Part shown: positions 1 to 13,300 of the stretch, one piece after another | How the letters are laid out: the number at the start of each line of letters is the position of its first letter | Position numbering within the stretch: position 1 is the stretch's first letter | NCBI RefSeq assembly: GCF_000972845.2 | Contig: NC_040013.1 | Coordinates: 3,834,642 to 3,898,641 of the forward strand | Direction of reading: 5' to 3' | DNA length: 64,000 nucleotides | Source of the DNA: Larimichthys crocea | Lineage: Eukaryota; Chordata; Actinopteri; Sciaenidae | Notes under the pieces: generated by a model | Seen by the model: only the letters and a program-made list of their open reading frames with translations | Database searches by the model: none | Told to the model about the DNA's origin: nothing | Made by a program: the position numbers and the translations under genes

Positions 1-3000
1 TAAACAGCCGAAGCAGCAGAAATAAAAAAAACAAAACAAAACAAAAAACGTCTGATGGCTTTTTTACGTCGACCTCGAGGGCTGAAGAGTCTCACTCTTC
101 GCTGACCTTGTTTGCAAAATTTAAAATTACGAGGTAGTGTTCTTGATTAGTTATGACTAATGACTGCTGCCAGGGGCCTTGTGCTCCTCAGACATAAGAC
201 AGTCTTTAGTGATAGCGGGATTCCCCTTGTGCCTGCCTCAGATGATCAGCATCATTAGGCCTCTTTGTCGGCTGATTTTATCATCTGATTAAACTTCAGG
301 TCTGTCTTTTGGCTGCCCTCTTTTCTAGAAAAACGCGCGTAAGCATGAGGTGGATCTCGTATCCGATGATCAGTGGGCGTGGGGAGGGTTTTGGTACGGC
401 AGCTCCACACCTCTGCTGACATAATCCCTCATCCATTTACATGGCTCCATACCAAATCCCTACAAATGTGACTGACTTATTTGCTTCAAATTTAGAGTAG
501 CTACATCGGAAAAAAAAAAGATCTAATCAGTCCTATATGACATGGAGTAGGCCAAGGAGCCCTTTTGTTTGATTTGTACATGGGTTGGAGGAGCTGGCTA
601 TTGGAAATCCCTGAAGCAGGCTTTAGGGGCAGGTCTGATTCTCGTGTGAAATGGGAAGGCTCTATAGCTCTCGGCTGACTTGACTGGGGCTGTATGGGTG
701 TGTTGGCAGGGGGAGCGACGGTCATGAATAGGGTCTTTGACTACCTCAGACTTGCCCTGAAAGGCAGGACAAAGACCCTAGGGCAACGGCTTAGAGCCTC
801 ACAGCTGAGCTACAGAATGCTTGGCCGAGTCTTCCTCCCTCCTTGCCTGATTTAAATACTACAGTGGCTTTCAGCATTCTGGCGACGGAGGCTCGCATTC
901 ACTGCAGCACATTTACCATCAACTTTTCTTTTCTGTTTTTGTTTACAGTATACTAATGCCAGAGCTGTTTACGTAATCCATTGTATAGACTCCGTCAGAG
1001 GTGCTGGTGAATATGCATCAGTGACTCTCTTAAAACCGCCTGAAGATTAAGCTTCATGTTGTTCCTGTTAAGCAGAATTTATTTGGATGCACGCTAACTG
1101 TTGGCATATGTGTGTATCACTGCTAATCACACACTCGGAGTCGTTAATTATGGAACATTTTTGCTTATCTTCATGCAAGATGGAGATGTTGGCAAGTAAA
1201 CAAGACCAATCTTTGGGCGCACACCTCTAATTGCTTGATTATTTCTGACAGATCCGCGCGACTCTCTTCAGCGTCGAGATTTTGCAGGGGCAGAATAAAA
1301 AGCCATAAATCTTTTCTGCAGAGTTAATGGGGTTATTTGAGTCCTGTCCAGACACTCTCTCCCCACAGAGTGTCTAGTTTCAGATGTCACTCAGAGCTTT
1401 GTTTGCCCCCCAGGGTGAAGGGTTAGAGGTCAAGGTTCAGGGCCAGTTGGCTGAGTGGCCACAAAAGCTCCGGCCTCCCCTTCAGCACATCCGATCCCTT
1501 CTTCCACACCAGCCTGCGACCACAATGAAGGGATCGGTTTGCAACATTTGTCTTTTTCTTATTGTAACCTAAAATTAATTTTTTTTTTTACTTATGTGAA
1601 GAATTTTAAGGGTATAGTTCTCAGTTTCACAACGAGGCCATAAAAACTGGCTTAGGTTTACGGCTTGAAACTTTAATTGTTTCTCAGTGGAAACTTAGTG
1701 TAATTATTCAGTTACAGTTCTTGTTTTGTTCTTTGTTTCTGCTTTTGCCGTCCAGCTACTGTGTAAGCCCGCTGTTGCCTCAGAAAACGTCCTTTAATTG
1801 GTTTTATTTATGTGATTTGAGGGTTTATATTTGTGAGATTTCTGCAAAGACCTTCTTATTTCTTATTTTTCCTCCGTCGACATTAACAATCAGGAATGGC
1901 ACCTCAGCAAAAAAACAAACAAAAAAACTTCTCAGTTTCTTTGTTCGAAACACCTCAGAAACTTTGCAAGCCCGCACCTCACCCACATCAGCCACCACCC
2001 ACAACCTCAACTTTTCTCTCTGCCCCACCACCACCACCACCACCACCCAAACATGTCCTCCAGCCAGGTTTATTATGCTGTTTCACGCAGACCAAAATTG
2101 CAGCTGCATGGAGAACAATCTGGAGCACATTAGCTCAGGCGCTGTGATTTATAAATTGTTTCTCAGGCCATAAATCCCTGCTGTAATTGTGCACAAGCAC
2201 CCCTCTCTTTCTCCAGTCACTCCCCCTTCGTTCTCTCTCTCCTTCTCCCAGTCTCTCTCTCTCTGAGCAGCTTACAGTTCTGGGGTTAACACTAATTGTT
2301 TGCAGAAGTGTGCAGTTTGGATTGAGTAGACGTTTGTTGCATTGTGGTGCAGATTTTGGGGCTTGCAGAAAACAGCTCTTCATGAAAGATAAACTTTCCT
2401 ACTTTTCTTTTCTTTTCTTTTCTTTTTTTTTTAATGCAGTTCATAAACCTTCGCTGTCACGTGCTGCGAGCTCGACGTCCAAAATGGGATGTGAGCGTTT
2501 TGTCTTCAGCTCCACGTTACTGTGGTTCATGCTCTGCATTCCTGAATACTGTGTAATTGTAAGGGGCCTCTCCTAAACTCTGTCCCTGGGAATTTGATAT
2601 TTACAGCAGCCCCTGATCGTAATCACCTTGCAGTTCTCGTTAGATTCTATTGAAACTGAAAGATAGCAACAGCTGTATATATTGTTTTAAATAACATGTC
2701 CAGCCTTGAGTTTTCAGTGGTCTGGTTAATGTTATGAAGACATTTTTCAGCAAGTTTGAAAACTGGAACAGCTTGTATAAATCAATGTTAGTTCCTCCGC
2801 TCTAAAAATGTGTGAAAAGTAATTTATTTAATATTGACAGAGCAAAAAAAATGACTTGTCAGGATTTAAGCAACGCCTTGCTTATGTTTCTACTCCATTG
2901 TTTTGCTTACAAGAGACCTGATGAACCTTGAAGAGGTAGGGGACCTCATGACCCAACCTCATTCCGCCTTGTGACTCCTCTAAAGGCTTTTTTTTTCCTT

Positions 3001-3817
3001 TTCCCAAAGCCTACACGTTCATACTGCAAGATGTACTCTTTACAAAGTTTCAGACGTGTAAGAGGATCCCTGGATGTGAACGTGTATTGGGTTTATAGCC
3101 AAACCTTTCACTAGCTCTTGATTTAGCACTCAATATGACCGCGCGCCGCGTGATGGAAATGAAGCCTGTTAGATTGCAGCCGAATGACTTTTACAAATGT
3201 TTCAGGTATAAAAATGCTTTGGCGACGTTCCAGACCTCCCTGCAGTCTGCCGACAATACGCATAACTAATCCCGGAGAATGTCATGCACTTTGTCGCACG
3301 CTGTGAAAGTGTCGAACCCACTTTTGAAAAAATATTTTCTTATTCAATTAGATCCATTATATGTCAAACGTAATCTAGAGATCGGCCCCTAAATTCTCTG
3401 ATTTCATCTGGAAAAATGGCAGATAAGATCATTTCTGCTTCCACCCCGCTGAACAATTTTTTTTCTTACATGCAGATTTTTTTTTTGTAATATCTTATTT
3501 AACAGTATTCATAAATGAGATGGATTTCACGGGCTAACAGTCGGTCTCTGTGTCCCTGCGCGACAGGGCTTAGTGTCGAAGCATACCTGTGGCGTGTGAA
3601 TGTGTCTGTGTGTTTGAGTAGAGCTCGGAAAGGGGGGTGGAGGGGTGGATAGAGAGAGACGGGGGAGAGAGTGGAGTGAGCGGGGTTAGCAGTGGGGTGA
3701 TAGGGATGTCAGGTAGTAAAATCTGAGATGAGGCAGGGCCCGAGAAGAAGAAGTCTGCGGGGCCTGGAGATTTGCGCCTGCACTCGGAGAGCAAACACAG
3801 GAGGCATCTGCAGGCAG

Positions 3818-3850
<33 letters not shown>

Positions 3851-3871
3851 GAGGGGAGGATGGGTTGCTGT

Positions 3872-3903
<32 letters not shown>

Positions 3904-6900
3904 CTTAGGACAGAGGGGGTGGGGGTGTGGAGCTGGGTGGTGGTGTTGGGTGGTGGTGAAGAGAGAGAGCGAGCGGGAGGAGGGGAGGGGGGTGGACTTG
4001 CAGAGTGAACACAATCAGCCCTCTGTTTTCATAAGACTTGTGGTATGTGAGAGCAGAAACAAATGTGTTTAATTTAGGCCCTTTTTTTTCTCTCTCTCTC
4101 TCTCTCTCGCTCTCTCTCTCCTTCTCCGCTACACCCACTTATGCCCACCTCAGTTTTTCAAAACTGACGTTCTCCCTTCAGGATGCCTCGTTGCCTCTCC
4201 TGCCACTGTCAGCTGCTTTTAGGAAGTTTAAAAAAAAAAAAAAGAGCCAGGAAAAGCGTTTTTTTTTTTTTTTCTTCTTCTATATATATAATATATATAG
4301 ATAGATATATGTAGAAAAAGAAACAATCACCTTAGTGTGCCCTGTCAGAAAAAAAAAAGACACTTTTAGCAGACGTACTCAAATTTACTCTCGGAGGGTG
4401 TGGGGGTAAATATTTATCTGCAATTTCTGGAAAAAGAAGAGAAAAAGATTATTTTTATGTCTTCGCCGAGAGTTTGGAGTGATTACCGTGCTGTGGTATT
4501 TACCCTGTTCGGTGTGAGGGGTGCATGCTGGACTTATTATTGCCTCCTAAATGCCTTGGCAGGAAACGCCGTATTATATTGGTAACCCATGCTGTCTCCA
4601 GTCAATTTGTGTTTGGTCATAAATGAAAAATTCAGGTCTCACTTGTGTGTCATTGGCGTAGACTCGGACGCACACACACCTACGCTCAGACTCACACGAA
4701 CACACACACACACACACATTTAATTTCTAAGTGGAGCTTTACTGTAAACATCCAGCCAACCGCTGGTAACCACCTCGTGTTCTGGAGTTAATTATACAGA
4801 CGTTTACGGCTGTGAATTTCAATGAAACGAGGCTACTCCCCAAACAATAAAAAGTTGTGTTCCTGTGCGACTGGACAAACAATGCCACAGGACATGGAAA
4901 AGGAGAGGACATCTTTGACATTTGAGGTGTAGCCTGTCTTGACATCAGATCACGCTGACATTAAGCGGAGCAGTCTGTAACAATTGAAAACAGATCTTCC
5001 AGGTACGGGAAACCACATAACTGACTTCACGTAATTGACTTGAATAGCTTCGCACCCTCCTCTCTGTCTTTATGAGATGGCCTTGCTCTCACCAGATGCA
5101 TAATTATTTTCTTGTGTGTCTAATTATACAGTGAGTTTTATACGACCTGCCGTTGTGCTCTAACAGAATTACTCACTTATTCCTAAATTTAACCTCTGAG
5201 AGTCTGGAGAACCCCCCTCCCCTCCCCTCCTTCCTCCTTTAACAACACCTGATTAAAAGTACCTGAAAGTCAATGAGACAGAATAAGAACAATGGCAGCT
5301 CGTATGAGCTCCATGGTAACACTCTTAAGCTGTGGATACAGGAAGCAATAACTCAGGATCGTGTCATGCAAAAGGAAGAAAAACCTTGATAGAAATAATC
5401 GCTTCAGTTGCAAAAATGCAAACTCCTGCTGCTGCTGCTGCTGCTGGAGTCGCAGCTCGCTCACTCGCCGGGGCAGAATGTTAAAGAAGCTTTTTTAGGA
5501 GGGGGGGGGGTTTATTTTGGCCTTGTATTCTGTTAATGCCGTTTCATGACTGAAACAGCAGTAAATCCACTCTTAGGACTATTTTTTTTTTCTTTCAAAT
5601 ACACCCAGTTTGCTGGCCTTGTACAGAATATGCATGAGGCAGACATATGACACCATCGCCCATTGACTTTTTTTTTTCTTGAATCTTCTGAAATTCTTTT
5701 TTTGGTGCAAAATGTGCAAATGTTACAACACAATGCATTTTTTTATTCCTCCTTTCGGAAAAACAAACAACACGGGCCGCGCCTCCTGTTGTCCTCCGAG
5801 GTTGCTGCTGAAATTCTCTGTGTGCGCCACATATAGACGTGGATGGAGCTGCGGGCAGAGTGTGTAACCATCTTGGAAAATCTTGGAAAAAACGTTTGCC
5901 GTCTGTGTTTGTTAGGACCTCCCTCGCGCTCTCTCTCTCTTTCTCTCTCTCCCCTCTTTGCACTAATAGTTCTTTTGTGTACAAGAGCATGTTAAGAGGC
6001 CAATGAGCCTGGCCTTAATAGGCCACGTTGCCATAGAAACCACAGCACTCTGGATGTCTGACCTTTGACCCAGTTTTTTTTACTGGCTGTGAATAAGAGT
6101 GCAGGACGACCAACCGGGTCACAATAGAGGCCCGGCGAACTGAGGGAGTGCCCCTGTCATACTCACTTAACTTCATTCCTCTATGGGCTAATGGACACTT
6201 CAAATGTGGTTGCCATTAGCAGGATGCTATCTCGAGCACAGGGCGTCTCGTGGTTAATATCATGTGAAGCCAGAAGAGCTGGAAAAACCGACATTTAATA
6301 TTTTATTTTTTTACCTTCAACTAAAATATGTTTCTACTTTAAGATAACTTTAATTAATAACTTCCTCCCTGACTAATCTGCTTACTTCATAGTGGACCGG
6401 ATAATAGGACATGGTCCCCCATTCAGAAAAAAATTTGCAGTGGGCCCAATAGTTCATTGTGGCTCTGACCAGCTCAGCCGCTTGTCGTTTCCCCATCAAT
6501 TACACACTAATTAGCACAATGACTGCCGAGGTTTGCTTAAGAATTGTCAATGTAATTGCCTCTAATGTTGCCAAACAATGAGCCTTAATGCAAACTTTGG
6601 AGACAAGGCGGGGGCTACTTATCACATTGTCTTTGCCCCCCCCCTCCTCTCCCCAAAAAAGCTTTAATTGTGTTTCATGCATAGATCAGGTTGAGGTGTC
6701 AATGGCTCCCATGTGAGCAGGTGATATCAGCAGAGCAAACCAGGGAGGGACTGTCATGCAGGGGGCCTGACAGGGCCATTGTCTGAAGTTGCTGTTCATA
6801 TGGGCTGGGGACGGTAATTAACACCTCAGCCAAACAGCAAGCTGTGCGGCCCATTTGTTTTCTGCTGGGGGGTAAAAGAAAACAATGGGGAGGGGTTCTC

Positions 6901-9900
6901 CACACAGTAGGTGATTGACATTATCTGCTGGAGCGATCCGTGGAGGCATTCCTGCCGCCGCTGCGCTATTCACCACAAGTTGGGCGAAGCCATTTCACAA
7001 GCGTCAGGCCTCGTCTGAGCTGCTGCTTTATAAATATGCACTCCTTTATTTGTCGCTCGACTCTGTTTGCTCCCGAGTGATTGAGTTAATGCAATTTAGC
7101 ATTGCATGCAATAACATTTAATATGTTTAGGTCATGGTTAATAGGCTTATCGGCTGTTTTCCACAGTCGAGATATGTTTAATCGATTTTTTTTTTACAGG
7201 AATATAAATGTAGTTCTTTATTAATATTATTGTTACTTTACTTTCTCTATGATTGACAGCCATTATGACTTCTCACCGCAGCCCTGAAGTCGGCAGATAG
7301 TTGCTAGCAAAGTTTGGGATTTTTTTTCCCCTGTCCCTTTTGGCAGAGTGTCTGACTTAGTTTGACAGCAAATGTCCAGACATCTGTCTCTTCTCCATGC
7401 TCTGATGCTGGCCTGCAGTATGGCACCACACACTTCAGAGATGACAAAGACTCTTGGCTGTGTTTTCCTCCGCTCTGTGAGAGCAATGTAACAATTAGAA
7501 CCCAGCTCTGGCAGGCCACATGCCCCAGAGCATATGTTGCATTCTCTGTGTTCAAAAAACCAAAGGGCTCCAGTGTAGCTTTTTGGAAAATTTCAGTGGC
7601 ATCACTGCCACCTTTGTCGCATCTGGGTCCTGTAAAAGTAGCACATTCTACTGATGTCTATTCTGAGCGTTGGAGGCAGCAGGGAAGGCTGGAAGACAAT
7701 TAGAGAGCTATGAAAATGGATCAGCTAAACTTCACTTTGGTTACTCATTTCCTTCAGTTCTCCGTCCGAGTCTATTTACCACAGCTTCCAGCTCCCATGC
7801 TGAAACAGACATTGCTATGGGCCCTGACCATATGTCTGTATTTACTTCCAGTAAAATAAGGGCACGTGTAAAGCATTACTGAATGTCTTCCAGTTACATT
7901 GATATTATTTGTCTCCTGTTTCAATCTTACTAACATTGAATATCACTTAAAGCATGTCATAACTATTTGAATCATCCATTTTAAGTGCTGGCTCTCATTC
8001 GGCTGTCCTAACTTTTTTTCTTACACTTCCCTTGTGTTCTTTTTTTTTCCGCTGTAGAAAGTTTTTGCTGAGCAGCATGGCCCACAATTCCTCGCCTTTT
8101 GTTTCCTGAAACAACTCAGACCCAAACACCCTCCCTCTCTCCCTCTCTCCCTCTCTCTCTCTCCTGCCTCTCATGTGTTAGTGAGTGGTGTGCTGCTGTA
8201 GTCTGAACTGGAGCTAATGTGACAGTGTGCGGCTGGCATTACCTGGCTGGATGTTTCAGGGAGTGTGTGAACAGTTGCTCCATAGGGCACACTGGCAATT
8301 AAAAGAAAAGTAGGCGCTCAGAAAAAAGTGCCTGGGGGCATGTTCCTCGGTCCTGGCAGAAGCTGTCAAATAAGGGATGGATTGGGTGGGAGAGCCGGGG
8401 TGGGCACGGCTGGGCAAGACCAAACGCTCACAATAGCGCTTGTTTCATTTGTGGAAGGACTCATGATTGACATAGATTAGACAGAGAAAACTGCATTGTT
8501 TTGGATTTTCTCTCCGGAGAGTAGCATTCATTAGGCACCATGCACACAGCAGAGTAAAGTTTCAATAGGGAGCTAGCAGCCTCTAAAAGCAACTGCCTCC
8601 TGACAGTTGTATGGACTTGGGCCCATTAGTTGGAACCTACGATTCAGCCTTGAGCAGTATAGTGAAAATGAAGAGGGCTGATGTCAACTCCAAGAATTTC
8701 CCCCCTTCTCGAAGGGAAAAAGGGTCCCCTTCCCCCTGCCTCGGTGCTCTGTTGGACCCCAGCTGTCAGGAAACAATACCCTCTGCCTGCTCCGACAAAC
8801 TCATTCCTGAAAATGTTTTTTTTCCCCTCCTCTCCCGTCTCCCCCCCCCCCTCCTCCTATAATGTCTTTTCCATTTTTAACCCACAGCCATCCAAGCTTC
8901 CTTCCTCCTTACAAACCCTGAGTGATGAATGAAGTTTTAAAAATCAAGACCTGAATGCATGACTCCTCCAGTTTTGCTTGTTTGTCATCATTTATCCTGC
9001 ATCGACTTTAGAAAAGTAGACAAAGCTTTGCATATACTCTTTAGCTGGATTTGTCAGTCTTTTTTTTTTTTTTTTTTGTGGCAGGGCACTATTTCTCGTC
9101 TTTATCATTCATCAGACGTTTGCTATGGGCGGATGTCAAACTGTTTGTGTGCAGGAATTCATAATATGTAAATAAAAGCCACGGCATATATATATTACAG
9201 AACGATAACAGAAGATGCATGTTGCGGTTGTGCAATCGCCTCTAATAGACAGAATTTACAACCGTCCACAGCCAAAAAGTCAACCTAAATAATGAGCAGA
9301 GATACCTTTACGTCTGGCTTGGATGAGCCAAACATAACCTATAATATAAAACCGTTTTAATTAATTTGAAATTGCACCAGGGAGAAAATCCACATGCATG
9401 ACAAGCTGCTGTGTCCGGTATTTAAACTGATTCATAAACCAGATGGTTGAGCCGTGCTTTTGGAGCTCTGGCTTCATGCTATCTCCACTGCTGAAGGGCT
9501 AAAAAAAAAAAAAAAGAAATGTCCAGCTTGTTGTATCGAGCCGTAAATCACAAAAAAAAAAAAAAAAAAACCTCTCCAGAAGTGCACAGCTCTCACTCCG
9601 TGGCACCAGGGCAGAGGTAATGGTGGTGGAAATCTTTGTGACATGTGAGGAGAGAAAACAGGGAAAGCAAACACTTGCACAACCCTTTACGATAACTTTA
9701 ATACATGTGTGAAAAATCATGATACGGAAAGAAGGAGGGGCTGTGTTCGGGTCAAAAGGCCAGACCAATTGAGACGGACAGACAGGAGTTCGCTTCGAAG
9801 TCCGCAGCTCAACCTTTCGCTCGCTCTTGTAGATGGGGCTTCCTTCCAGCTGTCTCTTCCCACCCGCTCAGCGATGGGCGCCCACAGCTGGCCTCTTGTT

Positions 9901-10233
9901 TTTCCTTGACAAACGGCAATTTCACAGTCCTCCACCAGTCCGTTGTGTTCACATCGCCTCTCCCTACTCTCCTCCGTGCCAGAACTCACTGTCTGACTCC
10001 AGCAGCTATGTGGGTCCTGTACAGGTGTCTGCTGGAGCTCTCTGCGGGCTTGACACCATTCAAACCACTTTTGCACGCTCAAGGAAAATATTCACTCCCT
10101 ACTGTTTAGCAGTGAATATATAGTGATTTCTTTCTCGCCTCAGATTTTGGCTTTTTGGTTGTGTTTTCTTGAATATTTGATGTGACATGTCTTGTTCTGT
10201 TGTATAATTCTGCTCCTTTCTTCTCACCCACAG
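1..10233 (+). other. tcf7l1: Upstream tcf7l1 intron, 3' part
   Basis: No convincing coding exon was found on either strand. The stretch ends at a clear acceptor (TTCTCACCCACAG) in front of the first tcf7l1 exon, so it is read as the 3' part of a long intron; human TCF7L1 also has very long introns here. Contents seen: a (TG)n plus (CTG)n cluster near 3.82-3.91 kb, a CT tract at 4.08-4.12 kb, a short (CTG)7 near 5.43 kb, several poly-A/T runs, and AT-rich blocks with homeodomain-like TAAT cores. Blocks such as 6480-6720 and 7000-7140 have the mixed, non-repetitive texture of conserved non-coding elements. That last point is by eye only. Confidence 0.7.
3819..3905. repeat. (TG)n followed by (CTG)n microsatellites
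   Basis: A (TG)15 array (3819-3848) is followed 15 bases later by a roughly 14-unit CTG/TTG array (3864-3905), inside the upstream tcf7l1 intron. Confidence 0.95.
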
Positions 10234-10317
10234 TACCTGCAGATGAAATGGCCTCTTTTGGACGTTCCTGGATCAGCAGGACTAAAAGACTCCCGTTCTC
10301 CAACACCAGGACATTTA
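10234..10317 (+). CDS. tcf7l1: tcf7l1 exon (first in window)
   Basis: This exon has 84 nt and encodes 28 whole codons, from [13 protein letters not shown] to SPTPGHL, in phase 0 at both ends. The acceptor is CACCCACAG and the donor GTAAGT. It matches the family exon that follows the beta-catenin-binding region. By the usual 12-exon vertebrate gene it is probably exon 4. Confidence 0.95.
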
Positions 10318-13300
10318 GTAAGTAGACACAAAAAATAATTTAATAGTCAAAAGCAATATTTTGCATTAAAATCAAACGTGGAGTCAGGATTCATTTATAT
10401 ATTATCTTTTTATTCATTAATACTTGACATTTCTTGGTTGGTTGGTGGAGAAAAAAAATCGAATTTTCCAGGGTAAAATTTCACACGCTCAGTAAATCAA
10501 ACCACCGAGTTCCCCTCTTTTATTTTGTGGCACTAATAAGATGTTTCCTCCAGGCTACATCCTACGGGACATTAATCTAATTATCAAACTAATCATGCAA
10601 ACTTATTGGAGGAATCAGTTTACTGGGAAACATATAAATGGTTTAACCAAACTATCACCATAATGTGGTTATTCCCAATAATGGAGTTATTGTGCACATG
10701 TAAAAGCACTGGTTCCCATCCAATCACGAACAACTTCCCCCGTACTACCCCTATGGCACCAACTGCTAAACAGTCTGTGTCTCTCTTTACCACAATAACC
10801 CAGCCTGTGCCATAAATCTCTCTAAGTCTGAACCTCCTTGCCATTCCTGAACTTTCCCATACAGGTGTGAACTAGTCATCACGGTGTCTCACTCTGGTTA
10901 GACAATGCGGGGCGTCAGCAGACCTGTTTGGTTTTTGGCTTTCGCTCAGGGACGTGTGTTTTGGGGATTGAAAACATTAGATAACACGAAGCCAAGAGAA
11001 TCTATCTAACATCTCGACTGTTTGATTGTATCTGGGCGTGTTCTGCTCCGGTAAGTCATGGTAAGCAGAGCATGGAGCTGGAATAAGCACTGTCACAACA
11101 CTTTGGTAAAGAGAGCCGTTGTGACTCAGCCCCTTGACCTTACATATCCTGGCTAGACGTGCTTGCTGAGTTTGTGGTCGATTTGCTGGATCGCAAAAAT
11201 CGCAGTGATGCACATGACAAAGTCCTCATTGAGAGCAGTCAATAGGAAATTGTTGTGAAGGGGACGGAGTTTGCCCATGGGAATCCAGGACTGACTTAAA
11301 GCTCAATGGGAACCAATTAAAGACATTTTATTAGAATAAATGTTGACCTGTCAGTGACCTTGTTGATTTTTCTTTAGGACTCAGCAGCTGCTGTGTGAGT
11401 TTATGTTGCAGCGAAAATGATGTCAAGTAATCCAGCCAGTGTGCGACTTTATAAAGAAAGCTCTAAATCCACAATGAAGGGAGACAGAATGAAGACAATA
11501 GGTCAAAACAATCAGCGAGATAATAGCAGATGAATTTAAAGGAAACGAGAACACATTGACTGTGGTCGAGTTCTCTGTTTGGATTGTTTCTGTTCTGTTC
11601 TCCAGCGGTCGCTGCTACTTTTCATGTGGCTCTGTGTTGGTACTCTCTGTTTGTGTTTGGCCTTCATCTCTTTGAACGTCACAAAACCAAAAAGTCAATA
11701 CAGAAAGACACATTGTTGCGAGTCTGAGAATGTGAGGGATCAAACTGTTTTCGTTTCAGAATTCTTACTCACGTCGTCGCCGTTCAGTTTTTCTGTGTGG
11801 AAACTTTCTTGAAGATTGCAGAGTTTCCCCTTTTGCTAATTTTAGTTAAATGTTATTTGAATTCTTGTATTTGCACGTTGGAGGTTGTAAATATCCTACG
11901 GTGTTGTTAGCACAGATAGACGCTTCTTCGTGTCTTTGTGTTAATTTAAAGTCTATAAAGGTTTTAAGGGAGACAGGACATCCTAGTTGTGACGATCTTT
12001 TCGCTGCGTTCGAAAAGAGCTCTAATGAACGGGAAGTCTGGGAGGTTCACTCAAAGTGTAACAGCTTTCAGTATGTGAACTAAAAGAGGAAGTCACCGCG
12101 CTTGATCTGGTGACCCACGTCCAGAGGGTCATTTGATGTGTGGTGGGAAGCTCTAATACCGGGTATGGTGTACCCTGGGCGCGGAAGATAGAAAGTGAAA
12201 CACCCCGCTGTGGCCTTACCCCCCACTCTGGGCCAGGAGCCCACATGCCCCTCTGGTGTGCTGCTGCTGACAGGGAGCCAGGCTGATTATGTGCTCATTA
12301 CTCCAGCCGAGGAGAGAGAGAGGGAGAGTGGGAGGGGAGCAGCAGGCTGGCTCCCCAGGCCTGCAGGCTCCCTAGGCCCCAACACTGCACTAATGAGAGC
12401 AGGGGGAGCGGATGGGCACACACGGGGGGCCAAGGATTACTGCCCAGGGCCAAGAGGAGCCAGAGAAAGAGACCCGAGGAGAGGAGACGCCAGCAGGGAC
12501 TCCTGCAGCAGACCTGTACTCCTGCAGTCATTCTGCAAGCATGTGCTAAATCTGACATCCTTGTTTTGTTTTGATGATGGACTTGCATGGTTCGTAATGC
12601 TACACCATGCATATATCATGTCAGCTATGCATGCTACTTTACTGATAAGTCTTTTAGCTGAGGGTCAAGTGTCGCTGCAGATTAATAAATGGAGCACTGG
12701 CGAGCCGCCACATGAAGACAGAGTTGATATTTTGATTTTTGGGGGATGATATCATCTCACATTCCCACGTATGCCTGCAGATTTTCGCTAAATCTGGTCA
12801 GAGCATTCAGTGGCGTACGCGAGTCCAGGGAAAGACCGTCCTGTCACAGTGCAGATTGGGTCCATAAGGCCTATATGCTAATCAGAGCCTGCTCTGGCCC
12901 GAGATCCTCAATTATTCAACAGACAGGTTTGTTTAGCATTCAGTTGGTATTGCTTTTGGTAGTAATGGCCGTGGTGGTGGAGGGAGGACTGGGAAGAAGG
13001 GAACAAGCTTTTCTATGAACATACCACAACCCACACACACACACACACACATATGTCCAGCACCCCAAAACCCCCATATAAGCTCCTGTGTTCAGAGGGC
13101 TGCCTCTTCATGAATAATCCATCAAAGGCGCTGCAGGGCCAGGTGATGCAGTACAGGGAACTTGTCAGCCCATCAGTAGTGGCCAAGCTGGACCAGGGAA
13201 AGGGAAAGGAAAGGAAAGGAAAGGAAAGGAAAGGAAAGGAAAGGAAAGGAAGTAGAGGTGACAGCACTGTCTGAATCATGTGCGCCTCATCCTCGTCCTG

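Noticed and set aside
1721..2173. 150-codon + strand frame
   Set aside because: Composition reflects CT and CCA repeats; no homology, inside an intron.
3709..4072. Poly-Gln/poly-Cys/poly-Leu frames over the CTG array
   Set aside because: Microsatellite translation within an intron; no transcript support or homology.
12195..12749. 184-codon frame in the tcf7l1 intron
   Set aside because: No splice logic, no family match, purine-rich low-complexity content. Likely chance.
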